DNA of 64,000 nt from Zygaena filipendulae (lineage: Eukaryota; Arthropoda; Insecta; Lepidoptera; Zygaenidae), in assembly GCA_907165275.2 (NCBI GenBank), contig OU015652.1, positions 1,999,001 through 2,063,000 of the forward strand, in the 5' to 3' direction. This document shows, piece after piece, positions 56,053 through 64,000 of this stretch. The notes under the pieces are model-generated. The model saw only the letters and a program-made list of their open reading frames with translations. It did not search any database and was not told where the DNA came from. The position numbers were made by a program, and so were the translations under genes. The first letter of the stretch is position 1, and the number at the start of each line of letters is the position of its first letter.

Positions 56053-56106
56053 GGTCGGTTCAATGATATGAACTTCCGCAAAGTAAAGCCTTAGTCAACC
56101 AATTAG

Positions 56107-56254
56107 TGTACGGTCAGCGTCATAAATATATATATATATACGTTAACATGAGCTCAAAAATATCTACACACCACTATGTCACTGACAATAAGGTTGGTGT
56201 TTACACATTTTGACTCGATGGCTGTATATATATATTAATGATGCTGACTGTACA
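56107..56254. repeat. Foldback/MITE (TGTACGGTCAGCGTCAT ends)
   Basis: TGTACGGTCAGCGTCAT is inverted at the right as ATGATGCTGACTGTACA. Both arms carry TA-dinucleotide runs next to the ends. About 148 bp. Confidence 0.75.
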
Positions 56255-56803
56255 TACTTACATAAAATAATGTATCATTATCAATGATTACCTACGACTT
56301 TCCTTTCTTTTGATGCCACCAAGCACACGATGCGTATACAAAACAAAACTTGTGTAAGTAAATGTAGATAAATTGTTGTCAAAACTTTCTGATCTCGTTT
56401 ATTTACAAATTAATTGATATTACAAATGTGATTCATATACCGCTGACGGGTTGGATGCCAGCGCCCTTGGGCTGCCAGGTGCACGAGTTGCGGCAGACGA
56501 GGGTTGGCAACCTATACTTTTCCGGTTCTTCGGATCGGTCTCTTTTCGATGGCACTTATTTACTTCATAAGCAAAAGGCTGGTCGTGGTTACCCAATTAT
56601 TTGAAATAAACGACTGTCATAGGTACCTACTTGCGACAAGATTTTGCGAGGCAACCCGACAGCGGTGTATGATACTGATACCCCATGTGTTTATCTTTCT
56701 TTTTATTAATCTCTTTTCCATAAAATAACAGATAGGTGCACAAACTTATACTATTAAAATTATGTTAAATATCCCGTTATTAGTGTTAATATTATTCACT
56801 ACC

Positions 56804-56945
56804 AGGGGCCTTATTCTCAAGCAATCAGCATCCAATCGTTATCAATATCGGGTTCTATTTGACAAGTAAGCTGTCAAAATGCATACCTAGATTCTATAAC
56901 TGAACTGCCAATTTCTTTGCGATTGTGTTAGACAAAAAGGCCCCA
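56804..56945. repeat. Small MITE (GGGGCCTT ends)
   Basis: GGGGCCTTATTCTC at the left and AAAAAGGCCCC at the right form short inverted ends around about 140 bp. It resembles the larger GGGCCCTTATTC elements at 2700 and 60811 and may be a relative. Confidence 0.5.
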
Positions 56946-57013
56946 GGATAGTTTCAAATATCTATTAAGTATCTATTAAGTTACAGTTTGTAATAACAAC
57001 CATTTCATACAGG

Positions 57014-57219
57014 CAAGGATCATATAGACTGGATTAGCAATCGCCATAGTAGAGCAACCGCGGAAAACTAGTTCATTTATTAAATCTAGAAGGCGCTGAC
57101 ATTATAGCCCGAGCCTTTGAAAGTAAAACAATAAGACTACAGACGTTTCTACTGCAAATTTATATTATTCAATATTTTTGAAAAATAAAAATTAGCTAAT
57201 CCAGTCTATATGATCCTTG
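57014..57219. repeat. MITE with 25-bp perfect terminal inverted repeats
   Basis: AAGGATCATATAGACTGGAT and five further bases at the left are matched exactly in inverse at 57195-57219. The interior is unrelated and non-coding. Confidence 0.8.
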
Positions 57220-58043
57220 ATATAGGTGATTCATCAAATCTGAATTGAGCGAAGCTGTGGATGATATAATATGTAATTATGAGAGGATAGATAATTGGGT
57301 ACCTTAAGTTTTTTCTAAGTGGTCCATATTATATTGTTTGTAGTAATTAAATGGTTAATGGAGTTCACAGCTGTAGCTAGTTTTTTTTATTCGTTTCTGT
57401 TTTTTACAAATATTTTTTTGAAAGGCAAAGTTATGTGGGCCCACACGGCACACGCTTGTCAAGCTTTGGAAAACCGGCAGGACGTCTTTAAGTTAGTGTG
57501 ACTTAGAAACGCATCAGCTAATAAAACTAACGTACCACAGCGTCCTGCAGGTTTGACAACGAGATCCTCTAGTACAGTTTCATTAAATTTGATCCATGTT
57601 TACTAAATCTTCTTGTGTACAGGAAATATAATTGGATTAGAATTGTCTATAAATTTAAAAATTGGATTAAAATTGTGTATTGAATAAATTATTTGAATTT
57701 GTATAAATTTGAAACCATTTAAGTAATTTTGGAAAATAAATGAACAGTATCTTAAAATGAATATGTTAATTATTTACTAATCATATCATTCTTCACCAAA
57801 TAGGAAAATCAGTAATTTTAAGAGATTTCTTGTATTCTTTTAGTGTTTATCTTGTATAATTCAACTGCAGCTTTATTTCGCAGGTGTTCAAGTATATCTG
57901 ACTCTTCTATCTTTATGCTATACAGCTGGTGAACTTGAGACATTCGTGTCAGTACGGCTACTTATTATTGCCATTTTCTTATGTTGTGCACATAGGAAAA
58001 GGGTCTAAGTAGCCATATTGATGCAGCTGAGATCACTGTTTTG
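57220..58043. other. Right inner region of the transposon, no gene recognised
   Basis: AT-rich DNA with no protein-like frame. Possible polyadenylation signals (AATAAA) for the transposase transcript lie downstream of 55406, for example near 56607 and 57683, but I cannot choose between them. Confidence 0.4.
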
Positions 58044-59520
58044 CAACGGAGACCTCAACCGTGTTACGCGGCTCCTCCAGCGGCGTAGGGACGTACAGGG
58101 ACGGCTGGGGTAGCCGTGCTCCTGCGTCCATGCGCAGATGGCGGAGCCGTGTGACGCGGTGTGCGCTAGCCGTACAAAACGGTTGTCTCAACCGCGTCAC
58201 CGGCTCCACCAGCTGTATAGGGACTTAGAAAGACGGCTGGGATAGCCGTGCTGACGTGACTGAGGCAACCGTTTTACACGGCCACTTCAAACCGCGTCAC
58301 ATGGCTGCGCCAGCTGCGTAAATACGGCTGGGATAGCCATGTTGACGTGGCTGAGGCAACTGTTTTACACGGCCACTTCAGACCGCGTCACACGGCTACG
58401 CCAGCTGCGTAGGGACGTAGGGAGACGGCTGGGATAGCCATGTTGACGTGGCTGAGGCAACCGTTTTACACGGCCACTTCAGACCGCGTCACACGGCTAC
58501 GCCAGCTGCGTAGGGACGTAGGGAGACGGCTGGGATAGCCATGTTGACGTGGCTGAGGCAACCGTTTTACACGGCCACTTCAGACCGCGTCACACGGCTA
58601 CGCCAGCTGCGTAGGGACGTAGGGAGACGGCTGGGATAGCCATGTTGACGTGGCTGAGGCAACCGTTTTACACGACCACTTCAGACCGCGTCACACGGCT
58701 ACGCCAGCTGCGTAGGGACGTAGGGAGACGGCTGGGATAGCCATGTTGACGTGGCTGAGGCAACCGTTTTACACGGTCACTCCAGACCGCGTCACACGGC
58801 TACGCCAGCTGCGTAACGACGTAGCGAGACGGCTGGGATAGCCATGTTGACGTGGTTGAGGCAACCGTTTTACACGGCCACTTCAGACCGCGTCACACGG
58901 CTACGCCAGCTGCGTAGGGACGTAGGGAGACGGCTGGGATAGCCATGTTGACGTGGCTGAGGCAACCGTTTTACACGACCACTTCAGACCGCGTCACACG
59001 GCCACGCCAGCTGCGTAGGGACGTTGCGAGACGGCTAGGATAGCCATGTTGACGTGGCTGAGGCAACCGTTTTACACGGCCACTCCAGACCGCGTCACAC
59101 GGCTAAGCCAGCTGCGTAGGGACGTAGCGAGACGGCTGAGATAGCCATGTTGACGTGGCTGTGGCAATCGTTTTACACGGCCACTCCAGACCGCGTCACA
59201 CGGTTAAGCCAGCTGCGTAGGGACGTTGCGAGACGGCTGGGATAGCCATGTTGACGTGGTTGAGGCAACCGTTTTACACGGTCACTCCAGACCGCGTCAC
59301 ACGGCTACGCCAGCTGCGTAAGGACGTAGCGAGACGGCTGGGATAGCCATGTTGACGTGGTTGAGGCAACCGTTTTACACGGCCACTTCAGACCGCGTCA
59401 CACGGCTACGCCAGCTGCGCATGAACATAGGGAGACGGCTGGAACAGCCGCGTTGACATGGCTCAGACAGCCGTTCACACGGTCACATCAAACCGCGTCA
59501 CACGGCTTAACCAACGGTGT
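58044..59520 (+). repeat. Right subterminal tandem array, 101-bp unit, about 14 copies
   Basis: GGGATAGCCATGTTGACG recurs at 58330, 58431, 58532 and 58633, exactly 101 bases apart, and continues with small changes to about 59360. The middle units are nearly identical, suggesting recent unequal exchange or gene conversion; the outer units are more diverged. The unit is unlike the left 94-bp unit except for the shared ACGGCT, AGCCGT and CACACGG cores. Confidence 0.9.
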
Positions 59521-60033
59521 CATTAGGTAGGAAAACGGCTGAACTAGCCGTGTCGATATGGATGAGGTAGCCCTTTCACACGGCTACTCCAGCCATGTTG
59601 GCTGTAACCGTGTGTCTGATCTAGCCGTGTCTGCTTATAGCCGTGTTGAAAAATTTACACGGCTGACAAATTGACACGGCTGCAACCGCAGTACCGTGTG
59701 CAAATCTAGCCGTGTATGATAATAGCCGTGTTGAAAAATTGAGACACGGCTGATAAATTGACACGGCTGACAAGATTGACACGGCTGCAACCGCAGTACC
59801 GTGTGCAAATCTAGCCGTGTATGATAATAGCCGTGTTGAAAAATTGAGACACGGCTGATAAATTGACACGGCTGACAAGATTGACACGGCTGCAACCGCA
59901 GTACCGTGTGCAAATTAGCCGTGTGTCCACCGTAGCCGTTTCAGCGTCACACGGCAAATGTTACCGTGTTGACGCGGCTGCAACCGTAGTACCGGGTTTA
60001 CACGGCTGTGGATAGCCGATAAATCGACCCTTT
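59521..60033 (+). repeat. Right subterminal zone of short AGCCGTGT/ACACGGCT motifs
   Basis: Between the 101-bp array and the right end the octamer and its inverse recur densely. A block containing GACACGGCTGCAACCGCAGT is repeated at about 120-bp spacing between 59673 and 59920. The layout mirrors the left subterminal zone. Confidence 0.8.
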
Positions 60034-60045
60034 TTTTTCCCAGTG
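60034..60045 (-). repeat. Right terminal inverted repeat of the CACTA element
   Basis: TTTTTCCCAGTG, the inverse of the left end, followed by TAC. Eight T residues precede CCCAGTG, so the poly-A side of the repeat is slightly longer here than on the left. Confidence 0.9.
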
Positions 60046-60315
60046 TACATAACTGCCGCAACGACCTTTGTGAATTTTTAATGGGAGATTAACCGGTCCT
60101 GGCCGCTGTTAAGTGTGTAATTAAATCATTCAAACCCGCTGTAAGAGGTCCTGAAACACGTAAAGCCGCACGCACTTTAATGTATAAAAAAAATTATGCG
60201 GGTACGCTAAAAAAACAGACAACTTTTTTTTTATTCTAGTGTAGGTAGCAGTATTATTGATGTGAAAATGGATGGCAAAAATTTCCGGAGCTTTCCCAAA
60301 AAACTATTTCTTGTG

Positions 60316-60571
60316 CAATCTATAGATACTTATAAAATGCTTCGTCCTGAATGACTGACTGACGGATCAACGCACAGCCGAAACCGCTGATCAGTGATCA
60401 TAGAGACCTGAAACTTGGAGGGTGTGTTCTCTGTATAAAGTAGGCATCCGATAAGAAAGGAATTCCCGAAATTCTACCCCTAAGGGTCTGAAAAGAGGGG
60501 GCCAAGTTTGTATGGGACAATTCCGTGAGAACTCCCGTAATTATCGCCGTGTAACCACGCGGGACAGCTAG
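60316..60571 (+). repeat. Helitron-like repeat, second family
   Basis: AATGACTGACTGACGGATCA, GCATCCGATAAGAAAGG and TGTAACCACGCGGGACAGCT, end CTAG|T at 60568-60571. Inverse of 34444-34682. Confidence 0.8.
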
Positions 60572-60810
60572 TCTTAACTAAATCGTTAGGTTGTCAAGAT
60601 ACGAACTGATACACCGATCTCCTATTTCACAATCATTACACCACAGTGTGATTAGGACGATAAAGCACAGATCATAAAGTTTCTTTGACAAAAATAATGT
60701 AATGAATATTATTTTCAACTAGAGTATCGAGTTGTAGAGATTATATATAGGTAGGGGTGGCAAAATTTAAACAGCCTAGCCCCCTGGCGGCGAATGTATA
60801 AATCCGCTCT

Positions 60811-61021
60811 GGGCCCTTATTCACTATGACCATAACGCGTCGCGTTAAATTGCTTTTCCCTCGTGTTTAAAGAAGTTTCACTTTAACAAATACATTTACA
60901 ACGTTTCTTTTGTCATAAAGAATAAAAATTTCTTATATTTTTGCACCTGGAGCGTTTGGGATTGTGTTTTTGGACGCGCGTTATGGGCAAGGAATGTTGT
61001 TGGTCATAGAGAATAAGGCCC
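60811..61021 (-). repeat. MITE with GGGCCCTTATTCACTATGAC ends, inverted copy
   Basis: Shares GGGCCCTTATTCACTATGAC, TTGTAAATG (inverse) and the TTATGGGCAAGGAATGTTGT segment with 2700-2930, internally reversed. The right end GTCATAGAGAATAAGGCCC has diverged slightly. Confidence 0.85.
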
Positions 61022-64000
61022 TGCTGTGCCCATCTAGTTAATATATTTTCTGTGTGGTCCAAGCATTGGATTTGAAGGGACAAATAGCCGCCCCCCTAGC
61101 GTGCAAAATAATGTTTCGACGTCGAGTCACCTACGTACAGTCGACATTGGCAATATGTAAACACTTTGGTCAGTCTTTGAACTTTATTGCCATTGCAATA
61201 AGGTTCTGCGACTTTCAAAACTGTTTACATATCTGCTGCGAACTGTAGGTATGTAAATTGTGCGCCGGAACAAGGAAGCGTAGGCAGGACTTAACAGTTA
61301 CAACCTTTAAACTTGAGCATGACATAGTAGGCACACTTCCTTTGTAACCACCTGAATAACCATAGAGTTTGTTAAAAATATTCCTATTTAATAACAGATA
61401 ATACCAGTGAATTCCTGAGGTCATACCCAAAAAATTCATATTCATCTGTTTAGTACATAAATACCTATATACATATAATAGTTTTACACAAAAAAAAAGG
61501 TTTTTATTAAGGCATAGCCGTTGGGGCTTTTTTGTTTATTCTGTATCTTTAGACATATATATAACTTTAGATAAAAAAATTACATACCCACTTCAATAAG
61601 CTTGCGATTACACTCGAATGGCATTTCTAAATCTCCGCGGTACCTGCTTAGTCTTAAATTATATTAGTAATAAGACTGTTAAATCTTCCGCGGAGTTGTC
61701 TTACTGCTGTCTCCTTAAACACAACGAAGTTGGAACGGCCACTCACAGCGCTTCCTGTGCCTGCCTGCGATTAGCCCGTGCTTTTGTAAACGTTGAATGC
61801 TCTATGTGTTAAAATGACTGTCTTGAAAGCGGCTTTTGCGCATTCAGAGTGAAGGCGTAGTTACTTATTTGGGTGCGCGTAATTACAGAGGGAAGTTATT
61901 ACGACTTCATAATATGACTTTTGGGGGGGATTATCAATTATTTTCGAAATTTAGATTGCTGATATTAAAAAAACTATTTGGTAGCATTTTATAGCGCCAT
62001 ATATTTTTTAAAATAGTACCTACTTCCTAACTTCAAACTACACAATATCGAATAGAGAACATAGACGCAGCTCAGCTGATGATAGGATCAGATAAGTACT
62101 TACTTCATTTTCCTGATGATATTGTACAAAAACTCACAAAATATATTGCAATAATGTTTGAAGTGAAACAAATTCCGAATAAAAAAAGAATTTTTCCTGT
62201 AACTTGTTGAAACAAGGACCGAGCAATGAGCGAGAGAGAAAACTGTCATGTTGTACCTCAGAATTCTTCTGAGTGTTGTACAATATTATGTTTCTTAAAA
62301 TGCCTAAATGCAAACTCGTAAATCTTTAATGCCAGTGGCACCCCCTAACTATTAAGTAATATTGACGAAGGAGGTCCGATATCAATAAGTCATGGAGCAG
62401 CACTCCTGAAGATTGGCCGACGCATCGGCGCCGGCCTGGTGTCGACAATATTTACTTGATCCACCCCATGTCGCTCGTCTTGTCGACTTCAATTCACATA
62501 ATCACTTCCAGAGCACACTTTAATTTTATAATGTTTAGTAAAACCCCATTACAGAGCCATAATGAGAATGTGTCGATCTTATAGTACATTCTTATAACAT
62601 GATGTCTGTTTACACATAACGCAAATTTTAATTTATTGGTTTCTTTGATATGAACATAGAAGTTCAAGGATCAAGTAATGTGTTAATAAATTTGTTTAGG
62701 AATGTACATAATTATGTTATGTATGTATTTACTATTTACAAAATATTAATTTGTTGAATTACAATATAAAAGCAAAATATAGTATTATTAGATTATATTT
62801 ATAAAATATAAGGTTTATTAGGTACAGCTTCAACTACACAGCTACCTAATATACTGTTTTTATCAGCAATTTTCGTAATTCGTAAATCGTTCCGTAGAGT
62901 TTTTGATAGATTTTTCGGTCAGTTACCGATAGATAAAATCGATCTAACTGAAATTTCTCGCACACCGTGGCATTGGATCTGAATATAGCGTGCCTACCTG
63001 CACCCTCTGCGATTTGGGTCTAGATTTTTTTGTTTTCATATCAAGTAAGGTTATGAATATTTTTGGGGCATTTATCTCAAAAACTTGAACTGCAACTTTT
63101 TCATAACAATAATATCCTGTAATATTGACATGCGATCGTTCCCTCGTAGCACTAAAACAGATATAAATGCCTTCCAACGTCCTTCCCCACACGACTCTTG
63201 GCGCCTCAACGTCGTGAGTTCGGGGCGGCTTGCGTTTGCTATATTTTTATGCACCCCCATCGGTGCACGACACAGCTTGATCCTTAGTATTCCCTTATAT
63301 TTAAGTAGAAAATTGCCAAAAAGTATAATCGAATGGAAAATTGAATATTTTTCACGCATAGTTTTTCGTTTACTAAAATCAGATTGCGATAGAATTTTAT
63401 CAGTTGAGAAAAAATGTCTTATCGATTGGAAAAAGGTAAATAAGGCATCACACATATTTTAAGCAAGCTAAGTTGATTCTCATTAAATCAATTTTTAATT
63501 CATCTCGATTGGTTGGATTATTTTACTTTTTACTTATAGTCCAATTATTAAAGTTTAACCAGAGTTCGTTAGTTAAAAAACGCAATCCTTAATTGCCTAA
63601 TTGTAACAAAATATGTACGTCTTGGTTTGGTAAATGTTTATTTGCTAAAAAAACCGGCTAGTTTATTGTTGAGATTGTTGGATTTATATTATATTAATGA
63701 AGCTATCGAAAATGACGTTTTAAATGTTAAAATAGCATTTTATTGTATCTTATTATACCAGTCTTTCTATTTTCCTATGCTCCCAGAGTATATTCGGAAA
63801 ATTATCTTTATTATGCAAATTACGTATGGTATGAGATTTGGTGAGCTTTTTAATGCTCTTCCTGAATCTGTCCCCAGCGGTATGGAGGAAGCTTAACCGG
63901 AAGCCTGGCAGCAATGAAAGCTCTGTCAACGCTACTTTCGGGACGCAATTTAAATATATATTTTACATGCTAATAGAAGCTCGACTTAAAAATTCTTTTA
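61022..64000. other. Right flank, no gene recognised
   Basis: AT-rich DNA. Overlapping open frames on both strands at 62944-63462 (up to 127 codons) and a plus frame of 89 codons at 63627-63896 have no recognisable motif, no clear splice sites and mutually conflicting coordinates. No repeat of the families above was found beyond 61021. Confidence 0.45.

Larger units (their letters stand above)
37169..60045 (+). mobile_element. Complete CACTA/EnSpm (CMC) DNA transposon, 22,877 bp, two genes
   Basis: Seen: the left end reads CACTGGGAAAAA and the right end is its exact inverse, giving a 12-bp terminal inverted repeat (TIR). Both ends are flanked by TA; because GTAC is palindromic across the junction, a 4-bp GTAC duplication fits equally well. 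Long subterminal tandem arrays lie just inside both ends, and two plus-strand genes sit between them, a SAM-domain protein and a CMC-type transposase. Known: short CACT-type TIRs with repeat-rich subterminal regions and a two-protein coding core are hallmarks of CACTA/EnSpm elements. Inferred: both genes are uninterrupted and the ends are intact, so the copy may be recent and perhaps autonomous. It has absorbed nested insertions, which partly explain its size. Confidence 0.92.

Noticed and set aside
59621..59913. Two overlapping minus-strand frames of 88 and 92 codons with repeated SIYQPCLNFSTRLLS-like phrases
   Set aside because: Artefact of the short AGCCGTGT-rich subterminal repeats.
62944..63462. 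Overlapping 82-127-codon frames on both strands
   Set aside because: Mutually antisense, no domain, no splice sites and AT-driven composition.

Overview
The window is almost certainly from a moth or butterfly (Lepidoptera). It is AT-rich, nearly gene-free DNA crowded with repeats I recognise as lepidopteran: about 30 copies of a short Helitron-like repeat with a CCGCGG hairpin and a terminal CTAG, tRNA-headed SINEs, LINE 3' tails, hairpin MITEs and a decayed mariner. No rRNA gene, functional tRNA gene or CRISPR array was found.

The dominant feature is one apparently complete DNA transposon of about 22.9 kb at 37169-60045. It belongs to the CACTA/EnSpm (CMC) group. It starts CACTGGGAAAAA, ends with the inverse, and is flanked by TA (or GTAC, which cannot be told apart). 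Inside each end is a long subterminal tandem array: a 94-bp unit on the left (about 18 copies) and an unrelated 101-bp unit on the right (about 14 copies). Both are studded with the same core, ACGGCT/AGCCGT. Between the arrays lie two collinear plus-strand genes. The first is an eight-exon gene (45915-52770) whose exons join into an uninterrupted 623-codon frame with an N-terminal SAM domain and a C-terminal domain typical of transposon-associated proteins. Only 44 bp later comes an intact single-exon 863-aa transposase (52815-55406) with a zinc-finger head and a conserved D/D/E core. The natural reading is a two-protein system like plant Spm: a catalytic transposase plus a partner that binds the subterminal repeats, the partner here being a SAM-domain protein. 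The element also carries nested debris: a broken retrotransposon gag, a Penelope-like foldback, several hairpin elements, a stray 94-bp repeat unit in intron 2 and a broken copy of part of exon 8 downstream of the transposase.

The left flank (1-37168) looks like host intron or intergenic DNA. Three short stretches look like host exons: a minus-strand 130-bp exon at 2180-2309, a plus-strand start exon at 4578-4634, and a plus-strand 37-codon coiled-coil exon at 13902-14012 in matching phase 0. A fourth open stretch (24910-25139, minus) may be a terminal exon or a pseudogene fragment. I cannot name any of these genes. Notable repeats here are a 572-bp near-perfect palindrome (32371-32942), an internally deleted mariner (29957-30552) and three copies of a GGCCGCACTC hairpin MITE.

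The right flank (60046-64000) contains a second-family Helitron-like copy, a MITE matching one at 2700-2930 in the opposite orientation, and otherwise unrecognised AT-rich sequence.
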